A DNA stretch of 64,000 nucleotides from Vibrio sp. UCD-FRSSP16_30 (GCF_001676025.1 NZ_LZFW01000024.1:124001-188000), one strand, 5' to 3'. Positions 8,991 to 17,460 are shown, counted from the first letter of the stretch. Made by a program: numbers and translations. Notes: generated from the sequence alone by a model not told the origin.

Positions 8991-9620
8991 ATGAAATTAT
9001 TTGTTACGCTATTGTTGTGTTTTTCTGCTTTTAACGTTAATGCCGCTCAAAAAGCAGTAACAGAAGAAGGTGATATTGTTCTCCTAAATGGTGATGGGAC
9101 TTGGCTTTATGAAGATAATAATGCCTATGGTGAGATCGAAATAAAGACTAACCCTACTATTTTCAAAAAGCCAATTAGCTCAAACTTTATATTGAAAAGT
9201 AAAACGAATAACTCCGCTTTTGCAATTGATACTAAAGAGTGGGCGTTTGTTAGAAGTAAAAGTGATGACACATCTATCGAATACAGTTTTAATCTTAAAG
9301 CTGGAGACTTATATGGAATGGCAATAACAGAACGTATTGAAATTGATTCTGAAAAATTGGCTGAAATTGCTTTCGAAAATGCTAAAGAAGCAGCCCCTGA
9401 TGCTAAGGTGGTTAAAAAAGAATATAGAATTGTAAATGGCAAAAAACTAATATACATGGAAATGACCGGCACCATGAAAGGCATAAAATTTAAATATATG
9501 GGTTACTATTTTTCTGATGTTTCTGGTTCTACTCAGTTTGTAGTGTACACCGGTGCAAGTTTAGTAAGTAAATATAACACGGAAATTGATAATATCTTGA
9601 ATGGTTTCACTGTTCAATAA
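8991..9620 (+). CDS. Secreted hypothetical protein with a DGTW motif
   Basis: This 209-residue protein has a clear signal peptide (MKLFVTLLLCFSAFNVNAA). Right after it comes a short module, the pattern EGDIVLLNGDGTWLYED, of the VxLxxDGTWxY type found in several small periplasmic proteins of vibrios (DUF3157-like, recalled and not checked). The rest is a mixed alpha/beta domain with a run of Glu/Ala/Lys helices around residues 115-145 and a C-terminal beta-rich part ending in ILNGFTVQ. It stands alone downstream of repeat B and upstream of IS relics. Function is unknown; export to the periplasm is the only supported statement. Confidence 0.6.
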   Translation: MKLFVTLLLCFSAFNVNAAQKAVTEEGDIVLLNGDGTWLYEDNNAYGEIEIKTNPTIFKKPISSNFILKSKTNNSAFAIDTKEWAFVRSKSDDTSIEYSFNLKAGDLYGMAITERIEIDSEKLAEIAFENAKEAAPDAKVVKKEYRIVNGKKLIYMEMTGTMKGIKFKYMGYYFSDVSGSTQFVVYTGASLVSKYNTEIDNILNGFTVQ

Positions 9621-9771
9621 ACCCTTGCATAACAAACGACTATGGCGTTAATAACATTTTGTGTCCTTGTTTTCATCACACATAGAATGATCTTTCAGCA
9701 TAGAATTTAAGATCACCACTAGCTTTGTGACGCGCGCAATGATTCCAATTTTTTAGGCTTACCTATGTCTA

Positions 9772-10171
9772 TACCAAATTAACTTGAAGATGCAGGTTTA
9801 AGAACTTGATGAGCATGAGAATAGGTTTTCTCAGTTAAATGCTCGATAAGTTACTTCGTCTGGGTAGTAGAGTAGAAAGTTTGCTTTGGCTGCCCCCATT
9901 TTCAGGCTTCAGCTTTTCTGAAAGCACATAGTCGCTGAGATGGCGTGCTACAGTGGACTCATGGATACGAAGAGCTTGAGAAATCAAAGTCTGACTCCAA
10001 CCTTCAGAAGCAAGTAATACCGCTTTTATACAGTCTTGTACTCGACCATCACGATTAGAGTCGTGCATCTGTTCGGGTTGCAGCCTCTGTTTAGGAGTCA
10101 ATGTGATTTTCATAATGTGTAGCATGATCTTGATTTTGCTAAAAATCAAGTATCTTCAATGATCACGAGTA
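9772..10171. mobile_element. 400-bp IS630-family relic (internally deleted)
   Basis: The two ends, read inward, begin TACCAAATTAACTTGAAGAT and TACTCGTGATCATTGAAGAT, sharing TTGAAGAT at the same offset and abutting TA as expected for IS630/Tc1 elements. Inside is only the N-terminal part of a transposase on the minus strand. The element therefore looks like a deletion derivative that keeps both termini. It is adjacent to, or inserted into, the end of an IS1634-like relic. Confidence 0.5.
9835..10113 (-). pseudogene. IS630-family transposase, N-terminal fragment
   Basis: About 93 residues remain of a transposase usually over 300 residues long. The ATG at 10113 gives the typical start MKITLTPKQR. 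A helix-turn-helix region follows (RVQDCIKAVLLASEGW, then ISQALRIHESTVARHLSDY) and a basic linker. The frame continues in meaningless sequence (STLLPRRSNL) to the stop, and the catalytic DDE domain is absent. The fragment cannot be active, but its termini could still be acted on by a transposase supplied elsewhere. Confidence 0.75.
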
Positions 10172-10227
10172 TATAACCGAGATTCCGCAGCCAATTTATG
10201 GATAAACCGCTTCATATAGCCTGCCAA
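10171..10227. repeat. IS-end relic, copy of 7470-7524
   Basis: This segment carries the same ~55-bp sequence as 7470-7524 (CCGAGATTCC, CAxCCAATTTAT and AACCGCTTCATAT). It lies between the IS630 relic and the C-terminal end of the IS1634-like transposase relic, and is read as the terminus of the latter. Confidence 0.55.
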
Positions 10228-10252
10228 GGAGCTTGAGTAGCCGACTTTGATG

Positions 10253-10591
10253 CTATTGAATGCTTGTGATGAAACTCTGACCACCACATTCGAGAGTGTC
10301 TATACCTTCAAATTTTAGAAATACCCAACGTGCCGTCGGCTTGGATGTCGTCTTGTTTGTGACCATACTCGGGAAAAACTCTTCAGTTTGTGAGAGTTGC
10401 TCTATGATTTTATGCTCTAAACTTGCGTAAATGAGAAGACTCAGAGTCATCACCATAAGTAATGCTTCTATTCGTTGAGGCTTCTTCAAGAAAATCGATG
10501 ACGTTAGGAACTCTGGGCTTTTCAAGAAGCGAAAACCACGCTCTACTTTTTGTTGTTATTTGTAATGCTCAAGTGGCAAATCGCTCTTCAT
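10253..10591 (-). pseudogene. IS1634-like transposase, C-terminal fragment
   Basis: The minus strand encodes VERGFRFLKSPEFL, then FLKKPQRIEALLMVMTLSLL, and later PTARWVFLKFEGID, the C-terminal signature of IS1634-type transposases. An in-frame TAA at 10556-10558 interrupts the reading just before QQKVERG. Upstream codons to 10591 (SDLPLEHYK) still resemble the family. The N-terminal two thirds are missing, so this is a dead remnant. It borders the tRNA-Val pair side of the accessory zone. Confidence 0.7.
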
Positions 10592-10705
10592 TATTTGAAG
10601 AGTGTATTTTTGTACAGATCCAATTAAATGAATGTTCATACAAGTGTCTAAACGATAGAGTAGCAGATGATCGAGTTATGTTGAGAACTTAAGTAGCCCA
10701 GAAAC

Positions 10706-10737
10706 AAAAACGCCAAGCAAAATGCTTGGCGTTTTTA
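10706..10737 (-). terminator. Terminator of the tRNA-Val operon
   Basis: The hairpin CGCCAAGC / GCTTGGCG with an AAAAT loop is flanked by A5 and T5. It therefore works as a rho-independent terminator on the minus strand just past the tRNA genes, and potentially in both directions. Confidence 0.8.
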
Positions 10738-10743
10738 TAAATT

Positions 10744-10820
10744 TGGTGGGTCCGGGCGAATTCGAATCGCCGACCCCCGCCATGTCAAGGCGATACTCTA
10801 ACCAACTGAGCTACGGACCC
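10744..10820 (-). tRNA. tRNA-Val (anticodon GAC)
   Basis: The minus-strand 77-nt cloverleaf begins GGGTCCGTAGCTCAG. Its 7-bp acceptor stem closes with CGGACCC, a D-arm CTCAGTTGGTTAGAG is present, and the anticodon stem TCGCC/GGCGG encloses TTGACAT, giving GAC (Val). The TTCGAAT T-loop is standard and CCA is encoded. It is the second of two tandem copies. Confidence 0.95.
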
Positions 10821-10877
10821 AAATTTTTGTTCGCTCTACTTAATTTTGAGAGGTTACTTCAAATAAGTAGAAGAGGA

Positions 10878-10954
10878 TGGTGGGTCCGGGCGAATTCGAA
10901 TCGCCGACCCCTACCATGTCAAGGTAGTACTCTAACCAACTGAGCTACGGACCC
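10878..10954 (-). tRNA. tRNA-Val (anticodon GAC)
   Basis: This copy has the same acceptor, D and T arms as the gene at 10744. The anticodon stem is CTACC/GGTAG around TTGACAT (anticodon GAC), with compensating stem differences. CCA is encoded. It is transcribed first of the pair and shares the downstream terminator at 10706-10737. Confidence 0.95.
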
Positions 10955-11001
10955 ATCTTCTTGAACGAGACTGATGTTATCGATAAGCGGGCTAGGGTTC
11001 A

Positions 11002-11007
11002 AGTATA
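11002..11007 (-). promoter_or_regulatory. Possible -10 box of the tRNA-Val promoter
   Basis: On the minus strand TATACT lies ~48 bp upstream of the first tRNA and is followed by a GC-rich discriminator-like stretch (ACCCTAGCCCGC), typical of stringently controlled stable-RNA promoters. No good -35 is visible at 16-18 bp spacing. Confidence 0.35.
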
Positions 11008-11285
11008 AATCTTCCCTTTGTGAACTGTTTGCCGTTTTTGTAATCGAGATGGGTGTTTTTTGATTGTTTTGACATCGATTTATGGGGTCGGCATCAATGT
11101 TATCTGTAAATTGGCATTAAAAAAATAGGCATATTTGGCATAGTGATAAAGTGGTGCAGTTAAAATTTAAACGTTGTGCATCACAAGATTACTAGCAGGG
11201 TACATGAATGAGTTGAATTGTGTCCTTAATTTGCCATTGTATGCTTAGGACGAGAGGTTATTGATAGGGAGGGAGTCCTTTGACG

Positions 11286-12293
11286 ATGCAGTCTATCAAT
11301 TTGGTGAAAGTTGATGATGTGAGGTTTTTTGTTGATTTGTTGATGCAAATTGATGAAGACGCTTACGCAATTTTACGACAGGCGACCATACCTAATGATA
11401 TTCATGGTGCTGATAGTTATGAATATCTTCCGGAAAGCGCTTTAAAAAATGCACTTGAGGTGCTTGCCGAGCATTATTCTAAACAACAGTTAGCGCTGAT
11501 TTTTTGGCAGAGTATTCGTGAGCGTTATATGCCGGCTTTTATTAAGGAGCTAGCTGAATCGGATACGGTGTTGGATGCTAGCCATGAATTAACTAAACTG
11601 ATGGCGTTGGCATCACCTGGGGCGAATGTCTATCCGTCCTTTATTGCCGGTTGTTGGTGGTTAGTGCGGGAGAAGCAAGGCCAGCATGAGCTTTGGTATG
11701 AATATGGCGAAATGTTCTCGGTGTTGTTTTTAATTGAGTTTATTCGTTCTATTACCCAGCTGACTTGGAAGCCTGAGCAAATTGCGCTGGTGAGCAGTAG
11801 TAGTGATGCTTACAAGGCGTTACCGACAATGGACAATATCATGTTCATCCACCAGCGAGCGGTGACGGGAGTTAAAATCTCTGATGAGGTGATGCAGCAA
11901 GCTATTACGGTCAATAGCAGAGGTAAGTCGTCGTTCGGGCTATCAAATAGCTTGCTTGCAAAGAACTCGCTTTATCTAGAACCCTCCTTTCTATCCACTT
12001 TTAAAATGGCCATCTCTCCTTATCTGTCTATGGGCAAGCTTCCTATCACGCTGGCGGCGGAGATCCTGCGCATGAATGTGCGCACTCTGCAACGGCGTCT
12101 AGCCGATCATAAATTGATCTATAAAGAGCTAATTGAAGAGATGACATTTGAATTGATTTTAGCTGCGCTCAAGGATGATGCTATTTCAATTACCACCATC
12201 GCCACACGCTTTGGCTATTCCGATGGGGCTCATTTTACTCGGGCGTTTAAGCGCCGCATGGGTATGACACCGCGTCAATATCGAATGAAATAA
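11286..12293 (+). CDS. AraC-family transcriptional regulator
   Basis: This 335-residue protein has a C-terminal AraC/XylS domain with two helix-turn-helix units. The first includes LAAEILRMNVRTLQRRL (about 255-275) and the second ITTIATRFGYSDGAHFTRAF, followed by the family ending MGMTPRQYR. The N-terminal ~200 residues form an effector domain of the Arabinose-binding-like/OruR type. The ATG at 11286 is preferred over the TTG at 11280 because of the GGGAGGGAG ribosome binding site at 11266-11274. It is 110 bp upstream of, and in line with, a secreted amidohydrolase gene and a porin, which it probably regulates. The inducer is unknown. Confidence 0.88.
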   Translation: MQSINLVKVDDVRFFVDLLMQIDEDAYAILRQATIPNDIHGADSYEYLPESALKNALEVLAEHYSKQQLALIFWQSIRERYMPAFIKELAESDTVLDASHELTKLMALASPGANVYPSFIAGCWWLVREKQGQHELWYEYGEMFSVLFLIEFIRSITQLTWKPEQIALVSSSSDAYKALPTMDNIMFIHQRAVTGVKISDEVMQQAITVNSRGKSSFGLSNSLLAKNSLYLEPSFLSTFKMAISPYLSMGKLPITLAAEILRMNVRTLQRRLADHKLIYKELIEEMTFELILAALKDDAISITTIATRFGYSDGAHFTRAFKRRMGMTPRQYRMK

Positions 12294-12404
12294 TTATATT
12301 AGTGTTAGTTTCTTTATCAGTGTCACCAAATGGCAATTAGTTTTGTGGAATTTCTTTAATATCACTCCTAAGTTATTGAATGTGAACTCCTAAAGGAAAC
12401 TAAG

Positions 12405-13778
12405 ATGAAAAAAACTCTAACCCTATCGACCATCGCAATTTCTTGCTCACTCGCTTTCGCAGCTCAAGCTGAGACCACCCTTTTTAAGAATGTTGATGTG
12501 TTCAACGGAACAGAAGATAAGTTGTATGAAGATCATCATGTTTTAGTCGTTGATAATAAAATCGCGCAAATTTCATCAACTGAAATTACGGCAACGGATG
12601 TCACGGTTATTGATGGGCAAGGTAAAACACTGATGCCGGGTTTAATCGATGGTCATGCGCATATCATGATCAATTACAACTTTAGTGATATTGAGACAAA
12701 TAAAGATCTTACTGATATTTCGATTCACTCGGTGCAAGTGGTTGAACGTTATCTTAACGATGGCTTTACAACAGTCCGTGATATGGGTGGGCCTGCATTT
12801 GGTCTTACTCGTGAAATTGAAGCGGGTAATGTTGAAGGTCCTCGAATCTATCCATCGGGGGCGTTTATTTCACAAACTTCGGGTCATGGTGATTTTCGTG
12901 ATCGCAATGATGCTGGCTTTTCCCCTAAAACAGCGGGCGATCTTTCAAACTTTGAGCGTATGGGAATTGGCGCGGTTGCCGATGGCGTACCTGAGGTGAT
13001 GACCGCAACTCGCGTCAATCTGCGTAATGGGGCAACTCAAATTAAAATAATGGCCGGTGGCGGCGGTTCATCACGTTTTGACCCAATTGATACGGTTCAG
13101 TATTCAGTCGAGGAAACGTGCGCCATTGTGGAGGCTGCAAAAGATTGGAACACCTACGTTGCCGCTCACACGTTTAACGATCGCTCGGTTAACCGTTTAT
13201 TAGATTGTGGTGTGAAAACGTTTGAACATGGCTTCTTTATTAACGATGACACAATGAAACGCATCGCAAAAGAAGGGGGCTACGTGGTACCGCAGATGTG
13301 GGGGCTGTCTCCAGATCTGGCGAAAAATCCATTAATGCCAGCGGCTAAACTGCCAATGGTGGCCAAGCTGCAAGAAGAGTACGGCGATTATGGTCAGCGT
13401 CTAATTAAAAATAACGTTAAGGTGGTCTTTGCTTCAGATTACGTGGGTGCAGATGCCGATGCAGAGCGTGCAAGACGTTATGAGATTTATTGGCGTACCC
13501 AAGCTTTTGGGAGCAACTTTGAAGTATTAAAACAAATGACGTCAATCGCGGGTGAAATGTTGGCAATGTCAGGCCCTCGTGGCACCACACAAGGCAAGCT
13601 TGGCGTGATTGAAAAAGGCGCAGTGGCAGATGTCATTTTGGTAGAAGGCAACCCTTTAGAAGATATGTCAGTTATTGGTGCAACCGAAAAATGGTTTGAT
13701 GCTGATCCTGAATATAAAGAGATTGAAACGATTAAATTGGTCATGAAAGACGGAAAGATTTACCGCAACAAATTGTAG
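12405..13778 (+). CDS. Secreted metal-dependent amidohydrolase
   Basis: This 457-residue protein has a signal peptide (cleavage near AQAE, residue 23) and an amidohydrolase-superfamily TIM barrel. A complete binuclear metal site is visible: H84 and H86 (GHAH), the probable carboxylated lysine K214 (QIKIMAGGG), H255, H275 (FEHG) and D345 (SDY). The C-terminal block KLGVIEKGAVADVILVEGNP is the family's second beta domain. The closest types are imidazolonepropionase-like or prolidase-like (Xaa-Pro/Xaa-Arg dipeptidase) secreted enzymes, so hydrolysis of a small peptide or N-acyl amino acid in the periplasm is likely. The substrate is not determinable here. The ribosome binding site is AAAGGA. It lies in a cluster with an AraC regulator, a DUF3299 protein and a porin. 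Confidence 0.85.
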   Translation: MKKTLTLSTIAISCSLAFAAQAETTLFKNVDVFNGTEDKLYEDHHVLVVDNKIAQISSTEITATDVTVIDGQGKTLMPGLIDGHAHIMINYNFSDIETNKDLTDISIHSVQVVERYLNDGFTTVRDMGGPAFGLTREIEAGNVEGPRIYPSGAFISQTSGHGDFRDRNDAGFSPKTAGDLSNFERMGIGAVADGVPEVMTATRVNLRNGATQIKIMAGGGGSSRFDPIDTVQYSVEETCAIVEAAKDWNTYVAAHTFNDRSVNRLLDCGVKTFEHGFFINDDTMKRIAKEGGYVVPQMWGLSPDLAKNPLMPAAKLPMVAKLQEEYGDYGQRLIKNNVKVVFASDYVGADADAERARRYEIYWRTQAFGSNFEVLKQMTSIAGEMLAMSGPRGTTQGKLGVIEKGAVADVILVEGNPLEDMSVIGATEKWFDADPEYKEIETIKLVMKDGKIYRNKL

Positions 13779-13819
13779 TCTTTATTGGTCAGTTGAAGTG
13801 ATTGTTGAAGTAATTAAGG

Positions 13820-13851
13820 TAGGCAGGGGAAGTCTCTTGCCTCTTCTTTTT
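13820..13851 (+). terminator. Possible terminator/attenuator between amidohydrolase and DUF3299 gene
   Basis: AGGCAggggAagtctcTTGCCT can fold into an imperfect hairpin followed by CTTCTTTTT. It ends just before the AGAGGG ribosome binding site of the next gene, so readthrough control is possible. Confidence 0.45.
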
Positions 13852-13865
13852 AAAGAGGGTTGTAA

Positions 13866-14531
13866 ATGAAGGTTTTGAAACGAATTCTGCTTGGATGCAC
13901 ATTATTGCTATCGGTTAATGTTAGCGCCGAAGATCGCAAGCCAACGTATTGGCAAGATCTTGTTCCTCAGCTAGAAACGGTTCAAGACCCATTTGCGCAC
14001 CTAGATAACAATCAGCTTTATGATTTGGCGACCATTGCTCGTTTTCGTGATGCACAAAAAATTAAGGGCTTTAAAGCTTCTGCGGAATCATTGGCGGAAA
14101 TGAAAAGTATAGAAGCGAGTTTGGTGGATGCTGGCATTGATGTTCAGGATCTCTTTTTGCAGCGTGATTTGATTACCGAGCAGCGCCGAAAATTGGCTAC
14201 TTTGCCTAATCAAAAAATACTGAATAAAGCTCACCGCATCCCAGGTTTCATTACTCCTATTGAGATGGATGGGAATAAAGTGACGAAGTTCTTCTTAGTA
14301 CCGACGGCTGGGGCATGTATTCATACGCCGCCACCGCCACCAAACCAGATTGTATTAGTGGATTATCCCGATGGTATTGAGCTAGTGAGTTTACAAACGC
14401 CGGTATGGGTTGAGGGTGACTTGTTTAATCAAAAGGTGTCGGCAGATGTAAATTACAGCGATGGCGCGAGCAATGTGGAAGCGGTATATCAAATGTCGGC
14501 CGGCAATGTAGAGCAGTACCAGCCAAATTAA
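13866..14531 (+). CDS. DUF3299-type secreted protein
   Basis: This 221-residue protein has a signal peptide (MKVLKRILLGCTLLLSVNVSAE). The C-terminal half carries the hallmark of DUF3299 proteins: RIPGFITPIE, then FFLVPTAGACIHTPPPPPNQ and a closing beta strand region with PVWVEGDL. The Cys-Ile-His-(Thr)-Pro run suggests metal or ligand binding, but the biochemical role of the family is unknown. The N-terminal ~100 residues are helical. It is preceded by an AGAGGG ribosome binding site and followed 50 nt later by the porin gene, in line with the amidohydrolase, suggesting joint expression. Confidence 0.8.
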   Translation: MKVLKRILLGCTLLLSVNVSAEDRKPTYWQDLVPQLETVQDPFAHLDNNQLYDLATIARFRDAQKIKGFKASAESLAEMKSIEASLVDAGIDVQDLFLQRDLITEQRRKLATLPNQKILNKAHRIPGFITPIEMDGNKVTKFFLVPTAGACIHTPPPPPNQIVLVDYPDGIELVSLQTPVWVEGDLFNQKVSADVNYSDGASNVEAVYQMSAGNVEQYQPN

Positions 14532-14581
14532 TGGGTATAAATGATGACAAACGACAGATTAACAGACCATTGTGGTGATTT

Positions 14582-15844
14582 ATGACTCCAATTTCTCGTT
14601 TATGCAAAACGAATGCATTCGTTGCTGCCGCATTAATGTCAGCCAACAGTTACGCAAACGGTGTGAGCTTTGAAGGCCCAGATTCGGTAGAAAACACTAT
14701 CGCCACCCAGAAACAAAACCAAAAACATTGGCGCGAGGATCTTGCTGACAACGGATTTACTTTTGGCGCAGACTATTTCTCCCTTGGTCTATACAGCGGT
14801 GATGCCACAGACGGTGGTGACGCTGCATCGGCATCTGGCGTTGCACGCGTCTATGGTCAATGGAACTTAGTGGGTAAAAATAGTGCCAATACTGGTAGCT
14901 TGGTTTGGAAGTTCGAGCATCGGCATGCTTACAGTGACACCTCACCAAAAGATTTCTCAGGTACAACTTTTAATCCCAACGCCGATAATATTGGTTATTT
15001 GGGCATGATTGCCCCTGCATTTAGCGATCAGGGCTTTCGCGTCACCGACCTTAACTGGAAACAGAAGTTAAATGATGGCAGAAGTACCATTGTTATTGGT
15101 TGGCAAGATGTGACCAATTACGTTGATACTTATGCGTTAGCCAGCCCTTGGACGGGTTTTACCAACCTTGCGTTTAGCACTGGCGCAGGTGCTATGGGTT
15201 TACCTGATGATGGCATATTGGCGTTATCTGCAGGGCATATGATCACCGATAATTATTATGTCGTGGCAGGCGTTGCGGATGCAAAAGGGCAGTCAGACGA
15301 TATTTTTAATGGCTTTGATACATTATTTAATGACCACAGCTTGTTTACCACCCTAGAGCTTGGCTGGACGGCGTCCCAAAGTGATATTTATACCGAGAAC
15401 TTCCACGTTACGTTTTGGCATATGGACCAAGGCTCTCGACACAGTTTATCGTCCACTGTGTTAGATGATGGCACAGTGATTGGGGGAGAATCGGGGCGCG
15501 GAGTTAACTTTTCCTACAGTACATTTGTGACACCGCAACTTATGCCTTTTGTTCGCGGCGGTTTTTCGCAAGGGGATGTGGCGCTTTATGATAAATCCAT
15601 CTCTGCAGGCTTTGGTTACTTTGGACTGGGTTCGGCTAAAAACAATCTCGGTTTTGCTGTGAACTGGTCTGAAACCAACGACATCTTTGGCAATGAAGAC
15701 CAATTTAGCGCAGAGCTTTATTACAATATGCAGTTAGGCGATCACATTCAAATAACGCCAGATGTGCAGTTTATCAATAATCCTGCGTTGTCAACGCAAG
15801 ATACGGCATTAGTGTTTGGTGTGCGGGGCAGAGTGTTCTTCTAA
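14582..15844 (+). CDS. OprB-type outer membrane porin
   Basis: This 420-residue protein has a signal peptide ending near SYA-N (residue 25). The mature part has the amphipathic beta-strand pattern of carbohydrate-selective OprB porins: the HWREDLADNGFTFGADY-like start, repeated aromatic girdles, LNWKQKLNDGR, a GFSQGDVALYDKSISAGFGY strand pair and a C-terminal aromatic residue (RVFF) for BAM recognition. OprB porins admit sugars and related small molecules. The last position in a cluster with a secreted amidohydrolase suggests uptake of that enzyme's substrate or product. Confidence 0.82.
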   Translation: MTPISRLCKTNAFVAAALMSANSYANGVSFEGPDSVENTIATQKQNQKHWREDLADNGFTFGADYFSLGLYSGDATDGGDAASASGVARVYGQWNLVGKNSANTGSLVWKFEHRHAYSDTSPKDFSGTTFNPNADNIGYLGMIAPAFSDQGFRVTDLNWKQKLNDGRSTIVIGWQDVTNYVDTYALASPWTGFTNLAFSTGAGAMGLPDDGILALSAGHMITDNYYVVAGVADAKGQSDDIFNGFDTLFNDHSLFTTLELGWTASQSDIYTENFHVTFWHMDQGSRHSLSSTVLDDGTVIGGESGRGVNFSYSTFVTPQLMPFVRGGFSQGDVALYDKSISAGFGYFGLGSAKNNLGFAVNWSETNDIFGNEDQFSAELYYNMQLGDHIQITPDVQFINNPALSTQDTALVFGVRGRVFF

Positions 15845-16294
15845 CCTGAGTTTTTAAGCTAATTGTATTAGTTATTCACACTGGTTTGGCTTGCTTTTGT
15901 GATGCAATTCACTATTTATTGTGTTGACTAGCAAAATTTTACGCCATTTTTGCAAACTCATTTAATGAGAATGACTATTGATAGCAAGAGCGTTTGGATA
16001 TTATATAGGGGCATATTAGATCAGGTATTGGTAAGAGGAGTTGCAAAGACTTATATCGCGCAAATCAATTGGCATAGCACTCACACATGATGCGTATCGA
16101 CACCTTTAACTTTGCCAATCATTAGACTTAGGTCAAATGTTGCTCAATATCATTCTTTGTCATCTGTTTTCCTCACTATCGAGCTTCAAGCCATCACGCT
16201 CAATGATGATATTGAACGTATTAAAGCAAGGCTTTCCTTACCTCTGAGTCTAATAATCCTATTCAAACATTGTATAAATTTATAAGGGATCGAA
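15845..16294. other. 450-bp intergenic region upstream of ldhA
   Basis: No gene is seen. The stretch contains a CRP-like palindrome at 15898-15913, a possible ldhA -10 region (TATAAATT near 16273) and the ldhA ribosome binding site AAGGGA. A small RNA cannot be excluded, but no terminator was found inside. Confidence 0.4.
15898..15913. promoter_or_regulatory. CRP-like site
   Basis: TGTGA-TGCAAT-TCACT matches the CRP consensus TGTGA-N6-TCACA in nine of ten fixed positions. It lies ~380 bp upstream of ldhA, far for direct control, so its target is uncertain. Confidence 0.4.
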
Positions 16295-17284
16295 ATGATA
16301 AATATTGCCTTTTTTAGCACTAAGTCATATGACCAACAAGCCTTCGAACAAGGTAAGTCAGACCATGATGTGCAGTATCAGTTCTATGATTTCTTACTTA
16401 CCGAAAAGACCGCAAAAATGGCTAAAGGCTGTGAAGTGGTTTGTGCCTTTGTCAATGATGACTTATCTAAGCCTGTACTTGAGCAATTAGCGGCTCGCGG
16501 CGTAAAAATGATTGCTATGCGTTGTGCTGGCTTTAACAACGTTGATGTTGATGCGGCGAAAGAGCTCGGCATTCAAGTTGCTCGCGTACCAGGTTATTCT
16601 CCAGAAGCGATTGCAGAACATGCTGTTGGTCTGATGATGACATTAAACCGTCGTTTCCATAAAGCATACCAACGTACTCGTGATGCTAACTTTTCTCTTG
16701 AAGGTCTGGTTGGTTTTAACTTCTTTGGTCGTACTGCCGGCATTATTGGTACAGGTAAAATTGGTCTAGCGACTATCCGAATCCTTAAAGGACTTGGCAT
16801 GAATGTGCTTTGTTATGACCCGTACCCAAACCCAGCTGTTGAAGAGCTAGGTGCGTCATATTGCGATTTAGATACGCTGATTAAGCAAGCTGATGTGATC
16901 TCTTTACATTGCCCAATGACTCCAGAAAACTATCATTTATTAGATGCGCAAGCATTTGCTAAAATGAAAGATGGCGTAATGATCATCAACACCAGTCGTG
17001 GTGAGTTAGTTGATTCTCTTGCTGCCATTGAAGCTCTGAAAATGGGCCGTATTGGCGCACTTGGCTTAGATGTTTATGAAAGTGAAAAAGAGCTCTTTTT
17101 CCATGATAAATCTAACGACGTTATTGTTGATGATGTATTCCGTCGTTTATCTTCTTGCCACAATGTATTGTTCACTGGTCACCAAGCATTCCTGACTCGT
17201 GACGCTTTAAGAAGTATTGCTGCAACGACTTTGTTGAATGTAAATAACTTCCAAGCAAATAACATTGATGGAAACTTTTTATAA
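16295..17284 (+). CDS. ldhA: D-lactate dehydrogenase (fermentative)
   Basis: This 329-residue cytosolic enzyme interconverts pyruvate and D-lactate with NADH, recycling NAD+ in fermentation. It is colinear with E. coli LdhA. The start is MINIAFFSTKSYD, the Rossmann motif is G152-T-G154-K-I-G157 (GIIGTGKIGLATI), and the substrate and catalytic region includes RCAGFNNVD, the block NTSRGELVD, and the C-terminal GHQAFLT with the catalytic His. Length fits the family. The ribosome binding site AAGGGA lies 6-7 nt before the ATG. It is monocistronic, with a terminator at 17359-17389 and a matS site between the stop and the terminator. Confidence 0.96.
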   Translation: MINIAFFSTKSYDQQAFEQGKSDHDVQYQFYDFLLTEKTAKMAKGCEVVCAFVNDDLSKPVLEQLAARGVKMIAMRCAGFNNVDVDAAKELGIQVARVPGYSPEAIAEHAVGLMMTLNRRFHKAYQRTRDANFSLEGLVGFNFFGRTAGIIGTGKIGLATIRILKGLGMNVLCYDPYPNPAVEELGASYCDLDTLIKQADVISLHCPMTPENYHLLDAQAFAKMKDGVMIINTSRGELVDSLAAIEALKMGRIGALGLDVYESEKELFFHDKSNDVIVDDVFRRLSSCHNVLFTGHQAFLTRDALRSIAATTLLNVNNFQANNIDGNFL

Positions 17285-17311
17285 AATTAGCGGTATGAGC
17301 AGCAGTTAATA

Positions 17312-17324
17312 GTGACGCTGTCAC
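17312..17324. promoter_or_regulatory. matS site (MatP binding)
   Basis: GTGACGCTGTCAC fits GTGACRNYGTCAC exactly. MatP, encoded at 51890-52339, binds such sites to organise the Ter macrodomain. The site lies just past the ldhA stop codon. Confidence 0.75.
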
Positions 17325-17358
17325 TTGATGTTGCACTGTAATTTATAAATGAATACTT

Positions 17359-17389
17359 AAAGGCTTTAACATTTGTTAAAGCCTTTTTT
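17359..17389 (+). terminator. ldhA terminator
   Basis: The hairpin AAAGGCTTTAAC-atttg-TTAAAGCCTTT is followed by a T run. It is a strong rho-independent signal 75 nt after the ldhA stop. Confidence 0.85.
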
Positions 17390-17460
17390 ATTGCGCGCTA
17401 TTTCTTAAGTTTACTAGATAAAACAATGCGTTAATCTCAATTTAGGTAAGCGCGAGTCAT

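Noticed and set aside
9621-9771. Possible minus-strand remnant after the secreted protein gene
   Set aside because: A short stretch (HCARHKASGDLKFYAERSFYV) ends in a stop and cannot be linked to a known transposase or integrase.
10722-10943. Plus-strand open frame of 73 codons across the tRNA genes
   Set aside because: It is only the reverse complement of two tRNA-Val genes (the familiar GPGEFESPTP type artefact).
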